Below are positions 55,501-62,158 of a DNA stretch of 64,000 nt, piece after piece (positions within the stretch are counted from its first letter, which is position 1; every line of letters starts with the position of its first letter). The DNA comes from Ruminococcus flavefaciens MA2007 (GTDB lineage: Bacteria > Bacillota > Clostridia > Oscillospirales > Ruminococcaceae), in NCBI RefSeq assembly GCF_000621845.1, contig NZ_KK211354.1, forward strand, positions 210,733-274,732, read 5' to 3'. The notes under the pieces were generated by a model. It ran no database searches, was not told where the DNA came from, and worked only from the letters and a program-made list of their open reading frames with translations. Position numbers and translations under genes: made by a program.

Positions 55501-55848
55501 GTCTGTGCATATGCTTGGGAACAGGTCGCTCTCTTTTTCGATGACAACTATGCGGTTGTCGAAGAAATCCTTTAGATAAAGCTCCAGATTATCTGCGGCG
55601 TTTTCTGTCTGGATACTGTCTTTAAGTATGACAGCGCCGTCGAATTTCTCGGGATTCATAAGTGAGAAGATATTGGCTTCGCCCTGTTCGCGCTCCCGTG
55701 TATCCTGATATTTGCGGTACATTGAAAAGATACATACGTCATAGCCCTGCGAAAAAGCCTCTTTAAGAAAGCCGCTGATAAAACGGCTCTGGTATGATTC
55801 GTCTGCCTGTCCCACAAATAAAGCTATTCTTTTTCTGTGTTCGATCAT
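52504..55848 (-). CDS. Sugar-binding-like/EAL/beta-helix c-di-GMP phosphodiesterase
   Basis: A 1114-residue protein with a rare domain order. Residues 5-300 are a LacI-type periplasmic-binding fold (IALFVGQADESYQSRFISGF, ACANDQMAIGLCKAFAKRGI, VIGYDS). The middle (about 320-500) looks GAF-like. Residues 530-770 are an EAL domain with E (FEALMR), N (FINSIPG), E (VVELTEE), DD (VDDYGTGYS), K (VKIDRS), E (AEGVET) and Q (IQGFY) in place. Residues 800-1110 are a beta-helix like the DUF4353 glycan-binding domain of the CotH protein. No signal peptide or membrane helix is visible, so all parts should be cytoplasmic. Start at 55848 has AAGGAAGG upstream. It may link sugar sensing to c-di-GMP. Confidence 0.85.
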   Translation of the reverse strand: MIEHRKRIALFVGQADESYQSRFISGFLKEAFSQGYDVCIFSMYRKYQDTREREQGEANIFSLMNPEKFDGAVILKDSIQTENAADNLELYLKDFFDNRIVVIEKESDLFPSICTDCYSAVFDLVTHLIEVHGCKDIAYLSGKKWHKHSKERLQAYRDAMAKAGLEVPESRIIYGDFWYQSGEICAEELLADGKKLPDAVACANDQMAIGLCKAFAKRGIRVPEDIAVIGYDSTFEGQTSPKPITSALIPAEEFGEYAFHFLMDWIKGKIPDSFKLRSKMLLGESCGCSCESMPHYQIKRDDWGTDISEERYHSVFNTMDENLILQSSVQEYLSTVYSYVYQIHDAKEFHLCISSEWKSASHGIHHKNNGYPKRMIHAIRYCSDRKNNIAGLDESFETAEMLPDLDEERGYPTAYFFTPVFYESECFGYAVLSYGDKLRSYDETYRLWISSVCRGFEILRRNLMLKNMQEQLERLHSSKFAVTSHAYESLDTNEKAQYQLVTRILDENLLDYYFQPIVSAVDGSVYAFEALMRARTESKVSPLSILKYAAMQERLPDVERATFMNVLSLIDQKTNELGDKKVFINSIPGVSVGEEATSELDKSLAAHAGKVVVELTEEAELKDSDLEILKTNFEKMHINIAVDDYGTGYSNVSNLLRYMPDFVKIDRSLLSDIHEYPQKQHFVREIIDFCHDNGIKALAEGVETAKELQTVIHLGADLIQGFYTARPSADIISQIDEKCRSEIKQYHQEHIDGNVKHIYTAGKTNRVSLAKLEKDGCTDIVIGHDEMVYKDISIIGTPQMKTNIHMRIEPDYRGRITLEDVYFANVKNRPCIELGENSNVTLVLVGTNTLFESGIQVPESSKLIIEGDGALNIDLNAAESYGIGNDHSSRHGELIFEQDGPINISCRGKDGICIGSGYGGNIHINRGEYNLNVNTETEVGIGAIKGEVNIVISTCHIETDFSASIGTFIGSLENSADITIIKSAINFYAHGKCLTVFGTLNGDKASIKTEQVSLVLNTMADNSTCFGALYKSSDISLRDCHLHIETIGQEALAFGGYSEDTHIMLSDSDTKVDVRSALGKETFAPDENIIIKNSRHRVIVNGSEIKRPVTIDYT

Positions 55849-56059
55849 GCATATCCCTTCCTTTAACAGGTGATTTATCTCAATACATAGATTTATCATT
55901 AATCATTCAGAATACATATTATTAACTATTATATATTATATCATAAAAAGTTTTGAATTTCATGGAGAATTATTGTATATGTTAAATAAGTTGAGAAACG
56001 TTTTGCGGCTATATGAGGACGTATAGCTCCTGTCTATAATAAACGATAGTCCTTTCGTA

Positions 56060-56089
56060 TTGGACAATAGCCTATAGGTATGGTATGAT
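56060..56089 (+). promoter_or_regulatory. Promoter of the sulfonate-type transporter leader
   Basis: -35 TTGGAC (56060-56065), 18-bp spacer with CCTATAGG palindrome, -10 TATGAT (56084-56089). Upstream CTATAATAAACGATAG (56035-56050) is another inverted repeat and could bind a regulator. Confidence 0.6.
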
Positions 56090-56121
56090 TAGTTCATCAA
56101 AGGAAAACAGGAGTGAATAAC

Positions 56122-56175
56122 ATGAGAAATTACAGAAATATCACCAATTCGGAGCGAATGCGATGTCGTGATTGA
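56122..56175 (+). CDS. Putative leader ORF of the SsuABC-like operon
   Basis: A 17-codon ORF, MRNYRNITNSERMRCRD, with CAGGAG 7 bases before the ATG. Only one Cys (codon 15). It ends 54 bases before the transporter gene. No terminator follows, but TTCGGA and TCCGAA (56149-56154, 56179-56184) could pair around its end. Its end RMRC recalls RMC in the ORF at 18905. Evidence is the ribosome binding site, position and the pattern shared with the other leaders. Confidence 0.4.
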   Translation: MRNYRNITNSERMRCRD

Positions 56176-56229
56176 ATCGTCCGAAAGAATAATGAGTTTA
56201 TAGTTTTTAAGATTTGAAAGGTGATAAAT

Positions 56230-57429
56230 ATGAATAACAAGGCTAAATACATTTCTATACTTGCAGCATTCTCGCTGCTCACAGGCTGCGGAGCATTAAA
56301 CAGCAGCTCCAACAGCACAGAAACAGGCACACAGGCAAAGACAGAGGCTTCCACAGCGGCAGACACCACAACAGACTGTTGTGAGGGCAAGGAAAAGGAC
56401 TGCTGCAAGGAGGAACCGAAGGACTGCTGCGGAGACAGCGCTGAGGCAGTTATCGGCAAGCCCGAAAAGACCGACATCAACATCGGCTACCTGAATTCAA
56501 CAGCTCATCTTCTTGCATTCGTTGCTGCTGAGGAGGGCTACTTCAAGGAAGAGGGACTCAACGTTACTCTCACACAGTTCTCCAGCGCAGCAGAGCTGGT
56601 AAACGGTCTTGAATCCGACAAGCTTGACGTTGCGTTCATAGGCTCGGTACCGACTCTCACATTCCTCAGTCAGGGACATGATATCTCGGTCATCGGCGGA
56701 GCAATGACAAACGGTCACGGCTACGTTATCAAGTCTGAATTTGCAGACAAGGACGAACAGGGCGTTGAGATACTCAAGGGCAGAAACGTTGCTTCCGTAA
56801 AGAACAGCGTTCAGGACGCAGAGCTCCAGATACTTCTCAAGAATGCACACATTGAGATAGGCGAGGGCGCTGACAAGGTAAATATCGTTTACTTTGACAG
56901 CCAGAAGGACGCTTATGCAGCTCTTCTCAACAAGAATATCGACGCAGCTTCGGCATATTCGCCATACACTTCACTTGCAAAGTCACAGGGCTACAAGGTA
57001 GTTTACTACTGCGCACATGAAAAGGCACTGGAGAACCAGCCATGCTGCCGTCAGGTCGCAAAGACTTCTGCTGTAAAGGATAACCCCAACACATTCACAG
57101 CTCTCGAAAGAGCATTTATAAAGGCTTACCACCTTACACAGAGCGACCACGCAAAAACAATAAAGGACGTTAAGAAATACATCGACATAGAGGAAGATTT
57201 CATCGAAACAGAGGTTTACGGCGGCTTCAGCGTATCAAGCCCCGATCCTGACAAGCAGGGTACTCTGACTCTTAAAGATACTATCGTAGAGCTTGGTTAC
57301 ACCGAGGACTTCGATATTGAGCCGCACTACAACACAGACATCTACAAGAAAGCGCTTGACAGCATTTTAGCTGAGAGCGAAGATGACATCTACTCATCAT
57401 TAAAGGAGCATTTTGATGACTACGAATAA
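56230..57429 (+). CDS. SsuA/TauA-like substrate-binding lipoprotein with Cys-Cys repeats
   Basis: A 399-residue lipoprotein. Lipobox LLTGC (Cys20), a Thr/Ser linker, then DCCEGKEKDCCKEEPKDCC: three Cys-Cys pairs (50-51, 58-59, 66-67) with a period of 8. The binding domain (about 80-380) follows the nitrate/sulfonate/taurine type (NIGYLNSTAHLLAFVAAEEG, GLESDKLDVAFIGSVPTLTF). A fourth pair, QPCCRQ, lies within it. It would deliver a sulfonate or similar compound to the permease. The Cys pairs are unusual and might bind metal or a thiol. ATG at 56230 follows GAAAGGTG. Overlaps the ATPase gene by 14 bases. Confidence 0.85.
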   Translation: MNNKAKYISILAAFSLLTGCGALNSSSNSTETGTQAKTEASTAADTTTDCCEGKEKDCCKEEPKDCCGDSAEAVIGKPEKTDINIGYLNSTAHLLAFVAAEEGYFKEEGLNVTLTQFSSAAELVNGLESDKLDVAFIGSVPTLTFLSQGHDISVIGGAMTNGHGYVIKSEFADKDEQGVEILKGRNVASVKNSVQDAELQILLKNAHIEIGEGADKVNIVYFDSQKDAYAALLNKNIDAASAYSPYTSLAKSQGYKVVYYCAHEKALENQPCCRQVAKTSAVKDNPNTFTALERAFIKAYHLTQSDHAKTIKDVKKYIDIEEDFIETEVYGGFSVSSPDPDKQGTLTLKDTIVELGYTEDFDIEPHYNTDIYKKALDSILAESEDDIYSSLKEHFDDYE

Positions 57430-58234
57430 AATTGAGATAAAAGACCTTACGGTCAATTACATTGAAAACAAACGAAGCTTCAACGCCCTCCACGACGTAT
57501 CATTCGGAGTGGGCAGGGGAGAGTTCGTAAGCGTTATCGGAGCCAGCGGCTGCGGAAAGTCCACGCTTCTCAGCGTACTTGAGGGACTTTATACTCCCGC
57601 AGGCGGCTCGGTACAGATAGACGGCAAGGAGCTTCACGGCACAGGCACAGAGCGCGGAGTGGTATTTCAGCACTACTCCCTGTTCCCGTGGATGACTACA
57701 AGAAAGAACATCGAGTTCGGCATAAAGCAGTCACGCCACGACGTAAAGCGCAGCGAACGCGCTAAGATAGCAGACGAGTTCCTCACAAAGGTTGGACTTA
57801 CAGGCTTCGGCAGCAAGTATCCCTCACAGCTCTCAGGCGGTATGCAGCAGAGAGCAGCTATTGCAAGAGCTCTTGCAATGGATACCGAGATACTCCTCAT
57901 GGACGAACCGTTCTCCGCTATCGACGCAAAGAACCGCGTTATATTGCAGGAGCTTCTCCTTAAATTATGGGAGGGCGACGGCACCGAGGAGCGCAAGACA
58001 GTTGTTTTCGTAACTCACGATATCGACGAGGCTATACTTCTTTCCGATAAGATAGTAGTTCTCACAGCTCACCCGGGTACAGTAAACGAGGTAGTGAACG
58101 TTCCTTTTGAGCGCCCCCGCAGACGTGAGGACTTAGTAAAGACAGACGAGTACGGAAAGTTCCGCAACAGGCTCCTGTCACTGCTCTACAGCGATATTGC
58201 CGCGCGTATCGGCGGAGATGAGGTGGTACTATGA
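57416..58234 (+). CDS. SsuB/TauB-like ABC transporter ATPase
   Basis: A 272-residue ATPase: Walker A GASGCGKST, Q-loop VFQHYSLFPWMT, signature LSGGMQQR, Walker B ILLMDEPFSAID, switch His in FVTHDIDEA. The sequence class is that of nitrate/sulfonate/taurine importers. The ATG at 57416 has AAAGGAG 8 bases upstream. It overlaps the lipoprotein gene at the front and the permease gene (ATGA) at the back. Confidence 0.92.
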   Translation: MTTNKIEIKDLTVNYIENKRSFNALHDVSFGVGRGEFVSVIGASGCGKSTLLSVLEGLYTPAGGSVQIDGKELHGTGTERGVVFQHYSLFPWMTTRKNIEFGIKQSRHDVKRSERAKIADEFLTKVGLTGFGSKYPSQLSGGMQQRAAIARALAMDTEILLMDEPFSAIDAKNRVILQELLLKLWEGDGTEERKTVVFVTHDIDEAILLSDKIVVLTAHPGTVNEVVNVPFERPRRREDLVKTDEYGKFRNRLLSLLYSDIAARIGGDEVVL

Positions 58235-59151
58235 CATTCAGAAAACGCTACCTCCGCATAACACATCTGCTGTTCATAGCACTGCTGCTGATACAGCTTC
58301 TTCCCGACAAGTCCACAAAGGACGTATTCACAAGCTCACTCATTATATTTGCAGTAGGACTTGAAATCATAGTCCTTGCCGCTTCTTCATTTATCAAAAA
58401 GGAAGAGGGACTGTCGCTTCTTCTGGATATAACAGGATTTGTATACGTGCTTCTTGCAGTATGGTCACTGGCAACGGCAAAATACAACGTGCTCAACGAC
58501 CTGCTTTTCCCTGCACCCGGCAAGGTGATACATCAGTTTACCGAGGACAGGTCGGCTATCCTCACTAATATAGTCAGCTCTCTCGGAACTACTGTCAAGG
58601 GCTTTATCCTTGCAGCTGTAGTGGCTATCCCACTGGGACTTTTCATAGGCTGGAGCGCAAGAGTTGGCGGAGCTGCCACATACATCACAAAGTTTTTCAG
58701 CTCAATACCGCCTATAGTTTACATTCCTTACGGAATAGCACTTCTCCCAACATTCAAGTCAGTATCCGTATTCGTTATCTTCCTCGCAACATTCTGGCCT
58801 GTATTCGCAGGAACCATGAGCGGAGTTCTCGGCGTTGACAAGAAGATAATCGACTCGGCAAAGGTACTCAACGTAAGCAAGCCCGAAATGCTGTTCAGAG
58901 TAATACTTCCTGCGTCATTACAGCAGATATTCCTCGGCTGCAATCAGGGACTCAGCGTATCATTCATACTCCTCACATCTGCGGAGATGATAGGCGCAAG
59001 GGACGGAATGGGCTACTATGTCAAGTATTATTCGGACTTCGGCGACTATACACGTGCTATCACAGGACTTCTCGTTATCGGTTTTGTAGTAATAGGAGTT
59101 ACTTTCCTGTTCAATAAGCTCCAGAACCGACTTTTAAGGTGGAAACGATGA
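58231..59151 (+). CDS. SsuC/TauC-like ABC transporter permease
   Basis: A 306-residue permease with an extra N-terminal helix hairpin and the standard importer core of about six helices (VSSLGTTVKGFILAAVVAIP; EAA loop FLATFWPVFAGTMSGVLGV and KVLNVSKPEMLFRVILPASL). It completes an importer for sulfonate-like compounds, fitting the sulfur genes that follow. The start overlaps the ATPase stop (ATGA). A terminator at 59326-59370 follows. Confidence 0.9.
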   Translation: MTFRKRYLRITHLLFIALLLIQLLPDKSTKDVFTSSLIIFAVGLEIIVLAASSFIKKEEGLSLLLDITGFVYVLLAVWSLATAKYNVLNDLLFPAPGKVIHQFTEDRSAILTNIVSSLGTTVKGFILAAVVAIPLGLFIGWSARVGGAATYITKFFSSIPPIVYIPYGIALLPTFKSVSVFVIFLATFWPVFAGTMSGVLGVDKKIIDSAKVLNVSKPEMLFRVILPASLQQIFLGCNQGLSVSFILLTSAEMIGARDGMGYYVKYYSDFGDYTRAITGLLVIGFVVIGVTFLFNKLQNRLLRWKR

Positions 59152-59308
59152 GCGCAGAGCCTGCGCCCCCTTCCCACGTTGGCGCTCGTAAACTCGCTCA
59201 CTCTTATCAATGTCGATGATCGTACATCGCTTACAGAACATTTTACACGTGCGGATAATATCCGCCCCTACAGCGCAGAGCCTACGCTCCTTTAAGGTGG
59301 AAAAAATG
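59151..59308 (+). repeat. Short duplicated block after the transporter operon
   Basis: AGCGCAGAGCCT occurs at 59151-59162 and 59272-59283, and TTTAAGGTGGAAA at 59133-59145 and 59291-59303, so about 15-30 bases at the operon end are duplicated around a GCGGATAATATCCGC palindrome (59251-59265). Confidence 0.55.
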
Positions 59309-59325
59309 AAAAAATATAAGATGAT

Positions 59326-59370
59326 AAAGCCAGAGAGCGATGATTGTTCGTTCTTTGGCTTTCTTTATTT
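59326..59370 (+). terminator. Terminator of the SsuABC-like operon
   Basis: 13-pair stem (59326-59338 with 59350-59362, two G-U pairs) and a CTTTATTTT tail, 175 bases after the permease stop. Confidence 0.75.
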
Positions 59371-59395
59371 TAGTTGGGAGTTGAGAGCAAAGCTT

Positions 59396-59586
59396 GTAGG
59401 GGCGCCCTTTGGGCGTCCGTTATTCCCGTTGCAAATAAAATTGCCGTGTGTAGGGGGCGATGCCTACATCGCCCCGTTGGTTTACGTAATAATTGGTCGG
59501 GCTGATGTGGGGGACTCCCTGTAGTACAGGGAGATGTCAGCAGAGCTGACAGAGGGTACGGGTGCCTGTTAGGCATCAGCTCCTAC
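59396..59586. repeat. REP-like cluster (GTAGGGGCG family)
   Basis: Consecutive palindromic units: GTAGGGGCGCCCTTTGGGCG; GTAGGGGGCGATGCCTACATC; a CTCCCTGTAGTACAGGGAG hairpin; GTCAGCAGAGCTGAC; ending in CTCCTAC. No coding content despite short open frames. Confidence 0.7.
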
Positions 59587-59719
59587 AGAGTGTTATTCAT
59601 CATTTAACCGTAAACCTCGGGCGGACAATATCTTCCTCCTACAGGTTTTACAAAATCTATAAAACCTACAGGAATAATAGAATAATTCTATAACTATCGC
59701 TGAATATAGTCTAAACCTA

Positions 59720-59748
59720 TTGACAATGTATGCTAATCATGTTATAAT
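59720..59748 (+). promoter_or_regulatory. Promoter of the polycysteine leader, with shared spacer box
   Basis: -35 TTGACA (59720-59725), 17-bp spacer containing GTATGCTAAT, -10 TATAAT (59743-59748). CCTA precedes the -35. The same spacer word, in the same register, occurs in the gshA-leader promoter (17525-17553). Confidence 0.9.
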
Positions 59749-59799
59749 GCATATAGTTCAGATAGGAATACAAGAGATTAACGAAAAGGAGTGCTGAAC

Positions 59800-59904
59800 A
59801 TGAGAACTAATATGATGTGTTGTATGCAGTGTTGTTGTATGAACAAGTCAAACGATATCCGTATTCTGCATACCTATGCTCAGCGATGTTGCGTCATCTC
59901 CTGA
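59800..59904 (+). CDS. Polycysteine leader peptide
   Basis: A 34-codon ORF with AAGGAG 8 bases before the ATG. Cys codons are 7, 8, 11, 12, 13, 30 and 31 (MCCMQCCCM near the start, QRCC near the end), i.e. seven of 34. It starts about 45 bases after a consensus promoter and ends 20 bases before an intrinsic terminator, upstream of cysteine-synthesis genes. It would act as a sensor: low charged tRNA-Cys stalls the ribosome at codons 7-13. Poly-Cys leader ORFs are known from mycobacteria; this one shows no evident sequence likeness to them. Confidence 0.85.
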   Translation: MRTNMMCCMQCCCMNKSNDIRILHTYAQRCCVIS

Positions 59905-59960
59905 CTTTAAGCGAGTAAAATGTTATGCGTAGAATGCGAATGTCATTCTGCGCATTTTTT
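59822..59960 (+). promoter_or_regulatory. Cysteine attenuator with three competing pairings
   Basis: Pairing 1:2 is GTATGCAG (59822-59829, Cys codons) with CTGCATAC (59866-59873). Pairing 2:3 is GTATTCT plus GCAT (59861-59871) with ATGC plus AGAATGC (59925-59937), a 2-base bulge. Pairing 3:4 is the 12-bp terminator (59925-59936 with 59944-59955) and its T run. Each excludes the next. A ribosome stalled on the Cys codons would cover segment 1, free 2 to pair with 3, and prevent termination. Confidence 0.8.
59925..59960 (+). terminator. Intrinsic terminator of the cysteine attenuator
   Basis: 12-pair stem (one G-U pair), 7-base loop, TTTTTT tail, between leader ORF and first structural gene (59978). 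Confidence 0.92.
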
Positions 59961-59977
59961 ATTAGGGAGAATTTACT

Positions 59978-60874
59978 ATGGTCAATGAAAGAGAAAGCGT
60001 TACCGCTAAGATATGCGCCTTTGTTAGAGCCTGGCACTCAAACAGGGCGCGGCAGAAGATATACGACGACTACCTTGCCTATGATATGCTCGGCAAGGAG
60101 GAATACGACAGCATTTACGAGCTCATCAGCAGCGGACTGGACGGCTCACAGCGGTTCAGCCGTGAGGACACCGAGCAGGTCATCAGCGAGTACTTCGCAC
60201 CAATACCGCTGTCAAGGATACACTTCAATGAGAGCAGGCTGGCGGACTTCGCAAAGGAAAACGGTAAGATACAGTACGTCATCTGCGGAGCAGGCTCTGA
60301 TACCTTTGCATTCCGCAACGATAACGAGAACATCGAGGTTTTCGAGATAGACCACCCCGACACTCAGCGCTACAAGCTGGAAAAGATTCGGGAGCTTGAA
60401 TGGAATATCCGCGATAATGTCCACTATGTGCCTGTTGACTTCGAGCGCGAGCGAATGTGCGACAAGCTTCTTGCAGCAGGCTTTGATCCGAAGAAAAAGA
60501 CCTTTTTCAGTATCCTCGGAGTTACCTATTACCTTACGCTGGACGTATTCACGGATACCTTGAAGCAAATGGCGGAGCTTTCAGCTCTCGGCAGCGAATT
60601 GGTCTTTGACTATCCCATAAAAACAGGGGAGTTCCCCAGACGTGTTGAACGTCTCGAACAGATAACCGAGGGCATGGGCGAGGTCATGCGCGGCGGATAT
60701 GATTACAATGAAGTATCAAGAGCGCTGTACTCTCTCGGCTTTCAGATAGACACATATATGCCGCCTGAAAAGGTGCAGAGCGAGTATTTCGACGGCAGAG
60801 ACGACGGCTTGAAGGCATTTGAAAACGTGAGCCTGATATCTGCAAGCTACACCGCAGGCTACGATTACGAATAA
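59978..60874 (+). CDS. LCM-type SAM-dependent methyltransferase
   Basis: A 298-residue methyltransferase of the leucine-carboxyl-methyltransferase family (PF04072-like). It has ESRLADFAKEN, the SAM-binding strand YVICGAGSDTFAFR, FEIDHPDTQRYKLEKI and the SILGVTYYLT segment. Members methylate small acids or carboxyl groups; the substrate here is unknown. It is the first gene behind the polycysteine attenuator. In Bacillus a different methyltransferase, yrrT, holds a like place before mccA-mccB, so a role in methionine-to-cysteine recycling is possible. Start has GGGAG 8 bases upstream. Confidence 0.85.
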   Translation: MVNERESVTAKICAFVRAWHSNRARQKIYDDYLAYDMLGKEEYDSIYELISSGLDGSQRFSREDTEQVISEYFAPIPLSRIHFNESRLADFAKENGKIQYVICGAGSDTFAFRNDNENIEVFEIDHPDTQRYKLEKIRELEWNIRDNVHYVPVDFERERMCDKLLAAGFDPKKKTFFSILGVTYYLTLDVFTDTLKQMAELSALGSELVFDYPIKTGEFPRRVERLEQITEGMGEVMRGGYDYNEVSRALYSLGFQIDTYMPPEKVQSEYFDGRDDGLKAFENVSLISASYTAGYDYE

Positions 60875-60895
60875 ACGTCATTAACCATATATTTT

Positions 60896-60970
60896 GTAGG
60901 GGGCGATGCCCACATCGCCCCGCAATTAACGAATTATGTCAGACGGGCTGATGTGGGCATCAGCCCCTAC
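60896..60970. repeat. REP-like palindrome between methyltransferase and cystathionine gene
   Basis: Bounded by GTAGGGGGCGATGCCCACATC and GATGTGGGCATCAGCCCCTAC-type ends; 75 bp, fills most of the 113-base spacer inside the operon. Confidence 0.85.
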
Positions 60971-60987
60971 AGAAAAGGAGAATTATT

Positions 60988-62148
60988 ATGAGCAATTATA
61001 AAAATACAGAAACCACACTTATCCACGGAGGCATCTCCATTGACGAGCGCACAGGCGCTGTAAATATCCCGATATACCAGACCTCTACTTACAAGCAGGA
61101 CGGTCTCGGTAAAATGCGCGGCTATGAGTACTCCCGTACAGGCAACCCCACCCGTGAAGCTCTCGAAGCTCTTATCAGAGACCTTGAAGGCGGCGTTGCT
61201 GGCTTTGCATTCGGCTCGGGAATGGCTGCTCTTACCGCAGTTCTCAGCCTGCTTCACAGCGGCGACAGAGTTCTTATCTCCAGCAACGTTTACGGCGGCA
61301 CATTCCGCCTGCTGAGCAAGGTATTCGACCACTTTAACATCACATACACTATCGCAGACACTACAGACCTTGCAGTTTACGAGAGCCAGATAAGCTCCGA
61401 CGTAAAGGCGGTCATCATCGAAAGCCCTGCAAATCCGCTCATGACAGTTACCGATATAAAGGCAGTCGCAGAGGTGTCCCACAAGCACGGACTTCTCGTC
61501 ATCGTGGACAACACATTCATGACGCCGTATCTTCAGAAGCCCCTTGAGCTTGGCGCTGATATCGTAGTCCACAGCGCTACTAAGTACCTCGGCGGTCACA
61601 GCGACGTTGTTTCGGGACTTGCAGTTGTAAACTCAAAGGAGCTTGCAGAAAAGATAGCATTTATCCAGAATTCCACAGGCGGAGTCCTCGGACCTTTCGA
61701 TTCGTTCCTGCTTATCCGCGGTATAAAAACTCTTGCAGTCCGCATGGACAGACACGTTGAGAATGCGGAGAAGATAGCAAAGCTCCTTGAAAATCACAAG
61801 GCAGTAAAAAGCGTCTACTACCCGGGGCTTGAAAGCAGTCAGGGCTATGAGATAAACCGCAGACAGGCTAAGAACGGCGGAGCTATGATATCATTCGAGC
61901 TTCACGAAAACTATGACATAAACGCATTCTTTGAGAGCTTGGAGCTTGTCTCACTGGCTGAGAGCCTCGGCGGCGTGGAGTCACTTGTATGCCACCCCTC
62001 ATCAATGACACACGCTTCCATTCCTGCCGATATCAGAAAGAAAGTCGGCATAACCGACGGACTTATCCGTTTATCAGTCGGAATAGAAAATATTGAGGAT
62101 ATTATCGCAGATATCGAACAGGCTATTGCAAAATCAGAGAGAAAGTGA
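60988..62148 (+). CDS. Cystathionine gamma-synthase/lyase (MetB/MccB type)
   Basis: A 386-residue fold-type I PLP enzyme of the Cys/Met metabolism family: IPIYQTSTYKQDGLG, YSRTGNPTREALE, GSGMAALTAVLSLL, the PLP Lys in HSATKYLGGHSDVVSG, and LVCHPSSMTHASI. It either makes cystathionine from an O-acyl-homoserine or cleaves it to cysteine. The pairing with a cysteine synthase-like gene 10 bases later is the mccA-mccB arrangement of reverse transsulfuration, so lyase is the likelier role. Start has AAGGAG 7 bases upstream. Confidence 0.92.
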   Translation: MSNYKNTETTLIHGGISIDERTGAVNIPIYQTSTYKQDGLGKMRGYEYSRTGNPTREALEALIRDLEGGVAGFAFGSGMAALTAVLSLLHSGDRVLISSNVYGGTFRLLSKVFDHFNITYTIADTTDLAVYESQISSDVKAVIIESPANPLMTVTDIKAVAEVSHKHGLLVIVDNTFMTPYLQKPLELGADIVVHSATKYLGGHSDVVSGLAVVNSKELAEKIAFIQNSTGGVLGPFDSFLLIRGIKTLAVRMDRHVENAEKIAKLLENHKAVKSVYYPGLESSQGYEINRRQAKNGGAMISFELHENYDINAFFESLELVSLAESLGGVESLVCHPSSMTHASIPADIRKKVGITDGLIRLSVGIENIEDIIADIEQAIAKSERK

Positions 62149-62158
62149 GATAATATAT

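Noticed and set aside
59210..59524. Open frame of about 100 residues after the transporter operon
   Set aside because: It runs through a terminator and palindromic repeats; the sequence is that of the repeats, not of a protein.
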